A DNA stretch of 64,000 nucleotides from Leptotrichia sp. oral taxon 218 (GTDB taxonomy: Bacteria > Fusobacteriota > Fusobacteriia > Fusobacteriales > Leptotrichiaceae), in NCBI RefSeq assembly GCF_018128225.1, contig NZ_CP072377.1, forward strand, positions 310,001 through 374,000. Reading direction: 5' to 3'. The translations under genes were made by a program, and so were the position numbers. The notes under the pieces were generated by a model. The model worked only from the letters and a program-made list of their open reading frames with translations. It did not search any database and was not told where the DNA came from. This document shows positions 26,237 to 35,066 of the stretch, piece after piece (positions within the stretch are counted from its first letter, which is position 1; each line of letters begins with the position of its first letter).

Positions 26237-26791
26237 ATGGCAGATACAAGAATAGTAGTAAGAGGAAGATTAAGTTATGTTCATTTATTTAAACCACATG
26301 CGGCAGTTCAAGGACAAGAGGAAAAATATAGCACAACGATTTTAATCGATAAGAGAGATACAAAAACAAAAGTGAAAATAGATGCGGCGATAAAAGCGGC
26401 AGAAGAATATGGAATTTCAGACAGATGGGGAGGAGTCAGACCAGTTAAAATAAATTCCCCGTTAAAAGATGGTGATGGAACAAAAGAAGACGGAACACCT
26501 TATGGAGATGAATGCAAAGGGTGCTGGGTTATTAATGCATCAGCAAAAGTGGATTATCCGCCACAAGTAGTAAATGCTAAAGTGGAACCCATTATGGACC
26601 AAAGCGAAATTTATAGCGGAATTTATGCCAATGTTTCAATTAACTTTTACCCTTATGCATACATGAATAAAAGAGGTATCGGAGTTGGATTAGGAAATGT
26701 ACAAAAGATAAAAGATGGTGAAAGTTTAGCCGGAGGAAGAAATGCTCAGCAGGATTTTCAGGTTGTCCAAGATGACGATATGCCTTGGTAA
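26237..26791 (+). CDS. DUF2815 family protein (ssDNA-binding-like)
   Basis: 184 residues: RLSYVHLFKPHAAVQGQEEKYSTTILIDK, GVRPVKINSPLKDGD, EIYSGIYANVSINFYPY and RGIGVGLGNVQKIKDGE are hallmarks of DUF2815, an OB-fold-like phage protein thought to bind single-stranded DNA. The acidic C-terminus DDDMPW resembles the tail that SSB proteins use to recruit partners. It sits between DUF2800 and the polymerase, as in related phages. Confidence 0.88.
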   Translation: MADTRIVVRGRLSYVHLFKPHAAVQGQEEKYSTTILIDKRDTKTKVKIDAAIKAAEEYGISDRWGGVRPVKINSPLKDGDGTKEDGTPYGDECKGCWVINASAKVDYPPQVVNAKVEPIMDQSEIYSGIYANVSINFYPYAYMNKRGIGVGLGNVQKIKDGESLAGGRNAQQDFQVVQDDDMPW

Positions 26792-26853
26792 AAAAGTGTT
26801 ATGCATAGAAGAAGATTAAAATAGATAAAAACAGAAAGAAGGATAAAAAAAAT

Positions 26854-28821
26854 ATGGATGTATTAAATATAGACATTGAAACTTACAGCAGTATAGACAT
26901 TGGAAAATCAGGTTTATACAAATATACTCAAAGCAATGATTTTGAAATCCTTCTTTTTGCTTACTCACTGAACGGCTCGGAAGTAAAAGTTATTGATTTA
27001 GCACAGGGAGAAACAGTTCCTGATGAGATTATAAAAAGGCTCAGCGACAATGAAACTGAATTAAGGGCCTACAATGCAAATTTTGAATGGTATTGTTTGA
27101 ATCGTGCTGGGTTTAAAACTAATTTAGAGCAATGGAAATGCACAATGGTACATGCCTATTATGCCGGATTTCCTGGCGGATTAGGTAAAGTGGGTAAAGC
27201 ATTAGGATTTGAAGAAGATAAGAAAAAGGATATGTCCGGGAAAGCACTTATAAGATATTTTTCTGTTCCCTGCAAAGCGACCCGAGCTAACGGCGGAAGA
27301 ACAAGAAATTTACCGTATCACGACTTGGATAAGTGGAATTTGTTTGTGGAATATAACAGGCAGGATGTAGTGGCAGAAATGGCGATAATGAACAAATTAA
27401 AAAGCGTAAAAGTTCCTGAAGATGAATGGGAGCAATGGCGGATGGATATTAGGATGAATGAAAGAGGTATTGCGATAGATACTGATTTAGTTGATAGCTC
27501 ATTGTGGATAAGCGAATACTGGAATGAAAAATTAATGGATGAGGCTAGAGATATTACAGGACTTGATAATCCAAATAGTACAAGCCAGTTGCTGGAATGG
27601 CTAAAAAGCCAAGATGTAGAAGTTGAAAATTTGCAGAAAGCAACGGTAGAGAAACTGATAAAAGAAGTTACAGGGAAAATAAAAAGAGTTCTGGAAATAA
27701 GAAAAGAATTGTCAAAGACAAGCACAAAAAAATATGTTGCAATGAAAGCGGCATTAGGCGAACAGAATCGTGTAAGAGGATTGCTGCAGTTTTACGGAGC
27801 AAATAGAACCGGCAGATGGGCTGGTAGGCTTGTGCAGGTTCAAAATTTACCAAGAAATTACATACAGAATTTAAGTGGAACTCGTGAGGTCGTAAAAAGA
27901 AGGGATGTGGCAACACTAGAAATTCTCTACGGAAACATTCCTGACACCTTGTCGCAGCTAATCCGTACAGCTTTTGTTCCGGAAGAAGGGAAAAAGTTTG
28001 TAATTGCAGACTTTTCAGCTATAGAAGCAAGAGTGATTGCCTGGCTTGCCGGAGAGCATTGGAGAAGTGAAGTATTTAAAACTCATGGAAAAATTTATGA
28101 AGCCAGCGCCAGCCAAATGTTTGGAGTTCCAATTGAGAAGATAAAAAAAGGGAATCCTGAGTATGCTTTAAGACAAAAAGGAAAAGTCGCAGAACTTGCT
28201 CTTGGCTATCAGGGAGGACCTGGCGCATTAAAGGCAATGGGAGCTTTAAACATGGGATTGACTGAAGAAGAACTGCCAGGCATAGTAAAGATGTGGAGAG
28301 ACTCAAATAAGAACATTACTGGGCTCTGGTGGGCAATAGGAAGCACAGCTATAGAAGTTGTCGAAGGTGGCGGAAGAAAAGCCGTGAACGGCATTATTTT
28401 TGAAAAGGAAGGGGATCTATCGAATGGTCTGGATTTTTTAACAGTACAGCTTCCAAGCGGACGAAAACTATACTATGTCAATCCAGGAACAAAATTAAAC
28501 AGCTGGGATTCAAAAGTTATAACTTACATGGCACAGAATCAAACTACTGGAAAATGGGAAACGGCAGAAACCTATGGAGGAAAATTAGTGGAAAATATTG
28601 TGCAGGCTATCGCTAGAGATTGCCTGGCGGTGTCGATAAAAAGATTAACTGAAAAAGGATTCAAAATTGTAATGCACATTCACGATGAAGTAGTTATTGA
28701 AGCTCCTATGGAAACAACGGTAGATGAAGTATGCGAGATAATGGGACAGGAAATAGAATGGGCTAAAGGGCTACTATTAAGGGCTGATGGATTTGAAACT
28801 ATGTATTATAAAAAAGATTAA
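26854..28821 (+). CDS. phage family A DNA polymerase
   Basis: 655 residues. The N-terminal DIETYSSIDI (residues 6-15) with later acidic residues forms a 3'-5' exonuclease-like domain. Polymerase motif A is VIADFSAIEARVIAW (about 383-397), motif B RQKGKVAELALGYQGG (about 440-455) and motif C VMHIHDEVVIE (about 607-617). RTGRWAGRLVQVQNLPR is also typical. It replicates the phage genome, presumably with the phage clamp at 23458-24564. RBS GAAGGA is present. It overlaps the next frame only through a TAATG that is not the preferred start of the downstream gene. Confidence 0.95.
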   Translation: MDVLNIDIETYSSIDIGKSGLYKYTQSNDFEILLFAYSLNGSEVKVIDLAQGETVPDEIIKRLSDNETELRAYNANFEWYCLNRAGFKTNLEQWKCTMVHAYYAGFPGGLGKVGKALGFEEDKKKDMSGKALIRYFSVPCKATRANGGRTRNLPYHDLDKWNLFVEYNRQDVVAEMAIMNKLKSVKVPEDEWEQWRMDIRMNERGIAIDTDLVDSSLWISEYWNEKLMDEARDITGLDNPNSTSQLLEWLKSQDVEVENLQKATVEKLIKEVTGKIKRVLEIRKELSKTSTKKYVAMKAALGEQNRVRGLLQFYGANRTGRWAGRLVQVQNLPRNYIQNLSGTREVVKRRDVATLEILYGNIPDTLSQLIRTAFVPEEGKKFVIADFSAIEARVIAWLAGEHWRSEVFKTHGKIYEASASQMFGVPIEKIKKGNPEYALRQKGKVAELALGYQGGPGALKAMGALNMGLTEEELPGIVKMWRDSNKNITGLWWAIGSTAIEVVEGGGRKAVNGIIFEKEGDLSNGLDFLTVQLPSGRKLYYVNPGTKLNSWDSKVITYMAQNQTTGKWETAETYGGKLVENIVQAIARDCLAVSIKRLTEKGFKIVMHIHDEVVIEAPMETTVDEVCEIMGQEIEWAKGLLLRADGFETMYYKKD

Positions 28822-28841
28822 TGAAAGGAGGAGGTAAAAGT

Positions 28842-31268
28842 ATGACAAATAGAGAAATATCAATAAGTACCGCCAACAGCAGAAAAGATATGGTGTGGAA
28901 ACAGGAGAAGCTGTTTTGGTCGGAGTTCATAGAAAGACTTAAAACTCCATTTAGAAGCACCGAAACATTGGAAGAGTATATGAAAATGCCAAAAGCAAAA
29001 CAGGACGACTTAAAAGATGTAGGTGGTTTCGTTGGTGGAGAACTGAAAGACGGCAGAAGAAAAAACTCAAATCTGCTAAGCAGAAATTTGATAACGCTGG
29101 ATTTGGATAACATAAAACCAGGAAAGACTTTAGAAGTTTTAAAAAAGATAAAAGATCTAGGAGTAAGCTATGTGGTTTACAGCACTCGTAAGCACACAGA
29201 ATCAGCTCCTAGGCTTCGGGTAATCTTTTTAGCAAATGAAAGTATGGCTTGTGATGAATATGAGCCCGTAGCGCGAAAGATTGGTTCTATGTTAGGAATT
29301 TCAATGTGTGACCCCACAACTTTTGAACCGGCAAGATTAATGTACTGGCCTAGCTGTTCAAAAGATAGCAATTATATCTATGAATATGATATAGAATCTC
29401 CTATGTTTGATGTAAAAGCGGTTTTAAAAATGTATGATGACTGGCGCGATATGAAAGAGTGGCCACAAGTTCCCGGTTCTGAAAAGATGCTAGAGCGGCT
29501 AAAGAAAAAGCAGGAAAATCCGCTAGAAAAGACTGGGATAATTGGAGCTTTCTGTAAAACTTATGGAATTATAGAAGCCGTCAATAAATTTATTCCAGAT
29601 GTTTATGAGGTGTCAGACGATGGAAAAAGGATGACCTATACAGGCGGAAGTACTTATGGCGGAGTGGTTGTATATGACGATTTGTTCAGCTACTCGCACC
29701 ATGCGACAGACCCTGCAAGTGGAATATTGTGTAACGCTTTTGACTTAGTGAGAATACATAAGTTCTCTAATTTGGATGCTGATGCGAAAGAAAATACTCC
29801 AAATGCGAAATTACCTTCATTTGTTGAAATGTACAAACTTGCAAGAGGGATTTCGGAAGTAGCAAATATCGTGAATGCTGAAATATATAATGCGAAAGAT
29901 GACTTTGAAATTCTTGATGAAGAAGAAAACGATGAAAAGGATCTGTCCTGGATGTCAAAATTTGAGATAACTTCTAACGGAGTTATTAAAAAAACGATAA
30001 GAAATGTTCAAATTGTATTAGAAAATGACCCCCACTTAAAGGGGAAAATGGCACTTGATGAGTTTTCAAACAGAGCAGTAGTCTTAGGAAGTCTTCCATG
30101 GAACAAATCAAATATTGTAAGGCAATATGAGGAAGTCGATGACAGCGGACTGAGAAACTATCTGGAAACTAAATTTGGGTTAAGCGGAGAAAAGAAAATA
30201 AATGACGCACTCTTATTGAACTCACACAAAAATAGGTTCAACAAGGTAAAAAGATATTTAGAAAATTTAAAATGGGATGGCCAAAAAAGACTGGAAACCT
30301 TGCTGATTGATTATCTAGGCGCCGAAGACAATGTTTATACGAGAGCGGTAATTAGAGTATCCTTGACAGCAGCAGTTGCAAGAGCGGTAGAAGGTGGCAT
30401 TAAGTACGATTACATGCCAATCTTTACAGGTAGGCAGGGCTTAGGTAAGAGCACATTTCTGAATAAGCTAGGGATGGAATGGTACTCGGACAGTTTACAG
30501 AATTTTGAAGGAAAAGAAGCCGCTGAAATGATTCAGGGGACATGGATTAATGAAATAGGAGAACTTACAGGATTTAATAAGACTGAAACTAATTTGATAA
30601 AGCAGTTCTTGAGTAAAAATGAGGATATTTATAGGGAAGCATATGGAAGAAGAACAAATAAATATCCTAGAAGATGTGTTTTCTTTGGTACTTCAAATGA
30701 CTGGGAGTTCTTAAGAGACCGAACGGGGAACCGTCGTTTTTGGCCGGTGGTCGTGGGAATCAATGAACCTAGAAAATCAATCTGGGACGATCTGGATAAC
30801 GAAGTTGACCAAATTTGGGCAGAAGCCTACGAAAACTATAAAACTGGGGAAGTCTTAATGCTTACTGGAGAAGCTGAAGAGCTTTCAAGACAATATCAGG
30901 CAGAGCATAGGGTATCAAATCCTAAAGAAGGTATAATTCAAGAGTTTCTGGACAGAAAAGTCCCAGATAACTGGAACAAACTGTCTCCTGATAAGCGGAG
31001 AGATTACTTGAGCGGCAATTACACTTATGAAGGGGACTTTATCTATAGGGATAAAATTTGTGCTGTTGAGATTTTAGTTGAATGCTTCGGAATGCAGACT
31101 AAAAATATAAGAAATTTTGAAAGTTCGGAGATAAACAGCATTATGGAAAGTATACCAGGGTGGGAGCGAATGAGAACCCCAAGAAAGTTTGGAAATTATG
31201 GCAAGCAAAGAGGGTTTAAAAGAGTTTCATCAAGTGAATTTTTGGATTGGAAAAATCGCGAAAAATAA
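28842..31268 (+). CDS. VapE-type primase/helicase
   Basis: 808 residues. The N-terminal half resembles a primase-polymerase-like region (LITLDLDNIKPGKTLE, YVVYSTRKHTESAPRLRVIFL). The C-terminal half is a virulence-associated protein E (VapE) ATPase domain: WDGQKRLETLLIDYLGAEDN, Walker A GRQGLGKST (about 529-537), WINEIGELTGFNKTETNLIKQFLS, then FFGTSNDWEFLRDRTGNRRF. It probably opens and primes the phage origin. ATG 28842 follows AGGAGGAGG; the ATG at 28821 overlaps the polymerase stop, and its codons contain that Shine-Dalgarno, so the later start is chosen. Confidence 0.9.
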   Translation: MTNREISISTANSRKDMVWKQEKLFWSEFIERLKTPFRSTETLEEYMKMPKAKQDDLKDVGGFVGGELKDGRRKNSNLLSRNLITLDLDNIKPGKTLEVLKKIKDLGVSYVVYSTRKHTESAPRLRVIFLANESMACDEYEPVARKIGSMLGISMCDPTTFEPARLMYWPSCSKDSNYIYEYDIESPMFDVKAVLKMYDDWRDMKEWPQVPGSEKMLERLKKKQENPLEKTGIIGAFCKTYGIIEAVNKFIPDVYEVSDDGKRMTYTGGSTYGGVVVYDDLFSYSHHATDPASGILCNAFDLVRIHKFSNLDADAKENTPNAKLPSFVEMYKLARGISEVANIVNAEIYNAKDDFEILDEEENDEKDLSWMSKFEITSNGVIKKTIRNVQIVLENDPHLKGKMALDEFSNRAVVLGSLPWNKSNIVRQYEEVDDSGLRNYLETKFGLSGEKKINDALLLNSHKNRFNKVKRYLENLKWDGQKRLETLLIDYLGAEDNVYTRAVIRVSLTAAVARAVEGGIKYDYMPIFTGRQGLGKSTFLNKLGMEWYSDSLQNFEGKEAAEMIQGTWINEIGELTGFNKTETNLIKQFLSKNEDIYREAYGRRTNKYPRRCVFFGTSNDWEFLRDRTGNRRFWPVVVGINEPRKSIWDDLDNEVDQIWAEAYENYKTGEVLMLTGEAEELSRQYQAEHRVSNPKEGIIQEFLDRKVPDNWNKLSPDKRRDYLSGNYTYEGDFIYRDKICAVEILVECFGMQTKNIRNFESSEINSIMESIPGWERMRTPRKFGNYGKQRGFKRVSSSEFLDWKNREK

Positions 31269-31733
31269 GATTGTAGCCTTTTCCGAGACAAACTCAAAGT
31301 GGCACGAATAAAGGGATTGAATCTTATTTCTGAAAATAAAGATTGAAATAAATAAAAAACTGGCTACAAAGTTAAAAAAATGGCTACAAAGTTTTCAAGG
31401 CTAATTCTAAGGTTTTATAAGTTTTAAAGAATAAGATTGTAGCCCTTTTTAGTAGTTTTGTTGCTATTTTTCAAAAGATTGTTGCCGCCACAAATCCTTA
31501 TAAAACAAGAGTTAGAACCTAAAACATCAAAAAATTAAAAAAAGATTGTAGCCATACTTTGTAGCCAATAAAACCCTTTATTTATGGTACTTACTATATA
31601 ATTTACTACAAAATATATAAAAAACCCTATATAGAATTTTAAAATAAAGGAGAAATATTAATATATATTTAATAATACGCGTATATTCCCCTTTAATTTA
31701 ACATCTCTATACGCGCGCGCGGAGATTGTAGAC
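31269..31733. repeat. TTGTAGCC repeat region, candidate phage replication origin
   Basis: The 516-bp gap between VapE and the VRR-NUC gene has no gene. TTGTAGCC occurs exactly four times on plus (31271, 31437, 31546, 31559) and twice on minus (31362, 31382, as TGGCTACAAAGTT repeats 20 bp apart). Variants lie at 31480 (TTGTTGCC) and 31726 (TTGTAGAC). Beyond it, CGCGTATA (31678-31685) and TATACGCG (31708-31715) form an inverted repeat ending in a CG alternation (31712-31720), very odd in this AT-rich genome. Iteron-like repeats next to replication genes suggest an origin or control region. This is inference. Confidence 0.55.
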
Positions 31734-31784
31734 ATTTTTTTAGGAACTCGAATTAATGAAAATTAAATTTATTTGGAGGTAGAA

Positions 31785-32066
31785 ATGCTAGAAAAAGAAA
31801 TTGAAAATTATTTGGCAAAAGAAATAAAAAAAGTAGGTGGACTGTGCTATAAATTTGTGAGTCCTGGCAATGCCGGAGTACCTGACAGGCTTTGTATACT
31901 TAATAACGGAAGAGTATTCTTTGCGGAACTCAAGGCACCTGGTAAAAAGCCAAGACCGTCGCAGAGTAAGCAGATTTTGAGGATAAGGCAATGCGGACAA
32001 ACGGTTTATGTCATAGATTCAAAAACTCAAATCGACTTTATAATCAAACAAGAACTACAAAATTAG
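31785..32066 (+). CDS. VRR-NUC domain nuclease
   Basis: 93 residues. GGLCYKFVSPGNAGVPDRLCIL followed by GRVFFAELKAPGKKPRPSQ gives the PD...ExK core of the VRR-NUC family of small phage Holliday-junction or structure-specific nucleases. ATG 31785 follows GGAGGT (31775-31780); a TTG at 31773 overlaps that site. It sits between VapE and the helicase, the standard position in such replication modules. Confidence 0.88.
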   Translation: MLEKEIENYLAKEIKKVGGLCYKFVSPGNAGVPDRLCILNNGRVFFAELKAPGKKPRPSQSKQILRIRQCGQTVYVIDSKTQIDFIIKQELQN

Positions 32067-32086
32067 AAGGGGGGGGAGAATATATC

Positions 32087-33466
32087 ATGAAATTTGTGCC
32101 GCACAATTACCAAAAATACTGTATCGACAGAATTGTGAATGGCAAGAGCGTAGGATTAATGCTTGATATGGGACTTGGGAAAACGATAATAACCTTGACA
32201 GCGATTAACGAACTGAAGTTCAATATGTTTGAAGTTGATAAAGTTCTTATTATAGCACCGAAAAAAGTTGCAGAAAGCACCTGGTCTGGTGAAATTGAAA
32301 AATGGGATCATCTGAAATATTTGAAAATATCAAAAGTTTTAGGGAGTTTAACTAAAAGGATAAAAGCACTGAACACAATTTCCGATATTTACATAATCAA
32401 TCGTGAGAATGTATCTTGGCTTGTTGAATATTATAAGAATGAGTGGCCATTTGATATGGTTGTAGTTGACGAGTTTTCAAGTTTTAAGAATCATGCGAGT
32501 AAAAGATTTAAGGCTTTGAAGCTTGTGCTTGGGAAAATAGACAGAGTTGTTGGGCTGACCGGGACTCCAGCACCAAACGGGCTGAAAGATATTTGGTCTC
32601 AAATTTATTTACTGGATAGAGGGGAGCGTCTGGGGAAAAACATAACTGCCTTTCGGGATAAATTCTTTGATTACAGAAGCTATGGAAGTTTTGGGGAATA
32701 CTCCTTAAAGGAAGGAGCAGATTCAAGTATAAGAAATAAGATTGGAGATATTTGTATAAGCATGAAGGCTGAAGATTATCTGGAACTTCCCGATATAACT
32801 TATAATGCGATTCCAGTAACATTGGATAATAGATCCTTGAAGAAATATGAAACTCTGGAAAAGGAATGGCTTTTGTCTCTAAACGATATAGAAGCCATAG
32901 ATGTGGCAAATGCGGCAGCACTTACAAATAAATTGTTGCAGCTGTCAAACGGAGCAGTTTATGACGACGAGAGAAATATTTATGAAATTCATAATTGCAA
33001 AATTGAAAGATTTTTAGAGCTTGTGGAAGAACTAAATGGAAAATCAGCATTGGTTTTTTATAATTTTAAACATGATTTGATTAGGCTGAAAGATGCATTG
33101 TCAAAATTAAAGCTGGAAGTTAGGGAGCTAAAAACTCCTGAAGACGAAAAAGATTGGAATGCGGGGAAGATTGATATACTTCTGGCACACCCAGCAAGTG
33201 CGGCATATGGACTTAATTTACAGACAGGTGGGAACCATATAATATGGTTTGGTCTTAACTGGAGCTTGGAGCTTTATCAGCAGGCAAATAAAAGGCTTCA
33301 CAGACAGGGGCAGAAGGAAAAGGTTATAATCCATCACCTTGTAACACAAGATACAAGAGATGAGGATGTAATGAAAGCATTACAAAGTAAAGGCGATGTT
33401 CAAGATGAATTATTGTCTAGTCTAAAAGCTAGAATTGAAAAATATAAAAGAGAAGAGGAGAAATAG
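32087..33466 (+). CDS. SNF2-type DEAD/DEAH helicase
   Basis: 459 residues. Motif I DMGLGKT (about 26-32), motif II VVDEFSSFKN (about 125), motif III GLTGTPAPNGLKDIWSQIYLLD, and C-terminal LQTGGNHIIWFGLNWSLELY and QANKRLHRQGQ (motif VI, about 399) define an SNF2-like superfamily 2 helicase. In phages these act in replication or recombination. ATG 32087 follows GGGGGGAGA; the open frame extends further upstream through the VRR-NUC gene without a credible start. Confidence 0.92.
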   Translation: MKFVPHNYQKYCIDRIVNGKSVGLMLDMGLGKTIITLTAINELKFNMFEVDKVLIIAPKKVAESTWSGEIEKWDHLKYLKISKVLGSLTKRIKALNTISDIYIINRENVSWLVEYYKNEWPFDMVVVDEFSSFKNHASKRFKALKLVLGKIDRVVGLTGTPAPNGLKDIWSQIYLLDRGERLGKNITAFRDKFFDYRSYGSFGEYSLKEGADSSIRNKIGDICISMKAEDYLELPDITYNAIPVTLDNRSLKKYETLEKEWLLSLNDIEAIDVANAAALTNKLLQLSNGAVYDDERNIYEIHNCKIERFLELVEELNGKSALVFYNFKHDLIRLKDALSKLKLEVRELKTPEDEKDWNAGKIDILLAHPASAAYGLNLQTGGNHIIWFGLNWSLELYQQANKRLHRQGQKEKVIIHHLVTQDTRDEDVMKALQSKGDVQDELLSSLKARIEKYKREEEK

Positions 33467-33964
33467 ATGGAACAATGGGAAATGATGGCTAAAATGGTCA
33501 AGGAATTTTATTTGGCTTTCAAGCAGGAAGAATTTTTAAATAAGGATATGGCAGAAGAGAGAGGTCATTTAAGAGATTTACTGCTTATGGAAGAGAAAAC
33601 GGAGTACATGAAAGCAGAGATAGAAAATGATACGGTGGGGAAACTAGATGCAGTTGTGGATATGGCTTATGTGTATATAGGAACATTATTAGAGCAATGT
33701 AAAGGAAATGTCGACCTTGTTGCAAGGATCTTATACTTTGATACGATGGATCCTGAATTGATTGGGATTTTTAATAAAATTGAAAAAAATAATTTTAATG
33801 GGATATTTCTTTTGGCATTTAAAGAAGTTCATCGTTCTAATATGACGAAATTAGATAAGAATGGTCAACCTGTTTATTACACAAAAGGAGTTAAAAAAGG
33901 TAAAATAGGAAAAAGTGAACTGTTTGAAGAACCGAAGTTAAAAGAAATTATTGAAGGAGAATAA
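33467..33964 (+). CDS. MazG/PRA-PH-like nucleotide pyrophosphohydrolase
   Basis: 165 residues with the all-alpha NTP-PPase pattern: RDLLLMEEKTEYMKAEIEND (EExxE) then KLDAVVDMAYVYIGTLLEQC (DxxxD), and C-terminal FKEVHRSNMTKLDKNGQPVY as in phage phosphoribosyl-ATP-diphosphatase-like proteins. It would hydrolyse nucleotides such as modified or alarmone NTPs during infection; the substrate is unknown. It starts on the base after the helicase stop. Confidence 0.8.
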   Translation: MEQWEMMAKMVKEFYLAFKQEEFLNKDMAEERGHLRDLLLMEEKTEYMKAEIENDTVGKLDAVVDMAYVYIGTLLEQCKGNVDLVARILYFDTMDPELIGIFNKIEKNNFNGIFLLAFKEVHRSNMTKLDKNGQPVYYTKGVKKGKIGKSELFEEPKLKEIIEGE

Positions 33965-33973
33965 AAAAAATAT

Positions 33974-34480
33974 ATGAACGAAAAAGACATAGAAAAAATT
34001 GCGGATAAAATATTTGAAAAGATGGAAAAAAGAAAATCGGGGGATAAATACACGGAGACAGAGGCAATGCTTAGGTCTTATCCGCTTTATAAAATTAATT
34101 TAAAAAGAAATGAGGATGAAATAACACAAATAAAAGAAAAAGGATTAATGGCAATAAAATCAAAACCTGTTTTTTCTGAAAATATAAAAGGTGGGGCTGT
34201 TAAAATTGAAGGAATTCCTGAGAAAGAACTAAATAGAATTGAATATTTGGAAGAAGAAAACAGAAAACTGGAAAAAAGAATTTTTAGGGTGGAAGATGCT
34301 TTGAAATATTTTGAAAGAGATAAATATTTTAAAATTATCGAATTGAGATATTTTAAAAATTTTACTATAGAGGAAATATCGGAAGAAATAGGAGTAACTG
34401 AGAAGACTATAGGAAAAAATAGAACGAGATTGGTTGAAGGAATACAGTATTTACTCTTTCCGGAAGTTTTACTTGACTAA
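33974..34480 (+). CDS. ArpU/RinA-like late transcription regulator
   Basis: 168 residues: an N-terminal segment, a coiled coil (about 85-115, IEYLEEENRKLEKRIFRVEDAL), and a C-terminal sigma-70 region 4-like helix-turn-helix (IIELRYFKNFTIEEISEEIGVTEKTIGKNRTRLVE). Proteins of this type close the early region and activate late promoters ahead of terminase in many phages. Directly after it lies a strong promoter with four phased repeats, a likely binding site. Confidence 0.8.
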   Translation: MNEKDIEKIADKIFEKMEKRKSGDKYTETEAMLRSYPLYKINLKRNEDEITQIKEKGLMAIKSKPVFSENIKGGAVKIEGIPEKELNRIEYLEEENRKLEKRIFRVEDALKYFERDKYFKIIELRYFKNFTIEEISEEIGVTEKTIGKNRTRLVEGIQYLLFPEVLLD

Positions 34481-34483
34481 AAT

Positions 34484-34537
34484 TACCTTTTGACTACCTT
34501 TTTAGTACCTTGACTATACCTTTTTTTATGGTATAAT
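34484..34537 (+). promoter_or_regulatory. late promoter with four 11-bp-phased repeats
   Basis: TACCTT begins at 34484, 34495, 34506 and 34517, an exact 11-bp period (one helical turn). It leads into TTGACT (34510-34515), 16 bp and TATAAT (34532-34537) with an extended -10 TGG. The repeats overlap and precede the -35, the place for an activator. The ArpU/RinA-like gene immediately upstream is the obvious candidate regulator of this terminase-to-lysis promoter. Confidence 0.7.
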
Positions 34538-34612
34538 ATGTTATATTGAGATTTTTGGAAATTGACAATCAATGTCAATGACCAATGGATTTGATTAGCT
34601 ATATTAGGAATT

Positions 34613-34640
34613 AAGACAGTTTAAAAGCTGTCTTTTTTTG
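34613..34640 (+). terminator. terminator-like hairpin before terS
   Basis: AAGACAG (34613-34619) pairs with CTGTCTT (34628-34634) and runs into seven T residues. It lies between the late promoter and terS, so it may attenuate late transcription or require antitermination, or end read-through from the early operon. Confidence 0.65.
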
Positions 34641-34660
34641 TTGCAAAAAAGGAGGCGGTA

Positions 34661-35065
34661 GTGTTGAAATTAAATGCAAGGCAGAAAGCTTTTTGTGAAT
34701 ATTACGTAGCTAGTGGAAATGCTACTGAATCCGCAATAAAAGCTGGATATAAAGAAAGATATGCAAGACAGAATACACCTAAATTACTACGAAATACGAC
34801 ATTGGTGGGATATATAAAAGAATTACGAGAAAAAACTAAAACTAGCAGGATAATGACTGCTATTGAAAGAAGAGAATTTTTGACGGAAGTTATTAAAAAT
34901 GGAAAAGAGAAAATACAGGACAGGTTAAAGGCTTTGGATATTTTGAATAAAATGGACGGTGAATATATTGAGAAAATGCAGTTGTCAGGACAATTAAATA
35001 CTAATCCTTTTTCTGGACTTACTATCGAAGAGTTAAGAGCGTTAGCTGGTGGTAAGGGTGGATAA
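34661..35065 (+). CDS. terminase small subunit
   Basis: 134 residues. LNARQKAFCEYYVASGNATESAIKAGY is the helix-turn-helix start of the Terminase_2 (TerS) family, followed by ERREFLTEVIKNGKEKIQDRLKALDILNKM. TerS recognises packaging sites and loads TerL. The start is GTG behind GGAGG at 34651. The 3' end touches the large subunit start. Confidence 0.9.
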   Translation: MLKLNARQKAFCEYYVASGNATESAIKAGYKERYARQNTPKLLRNTTLVGYIKELREKTKTSRIMTAIERREFLTEVIKNGKEKIQDRLKALDILNKMDGEYIEKMQLSGQLNTNPFSGLTIEELRALAGGKGG

Positions 35066-35066
35066 G

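Noticed and set aside
31269-31733. CRISPR-like array from repeated GATTGTAGCC
   Set aside because: Repeats are only 8-10 bp, occur in both orientations and have irregular spacing (20 to over 100 bp). There are no cas genes.
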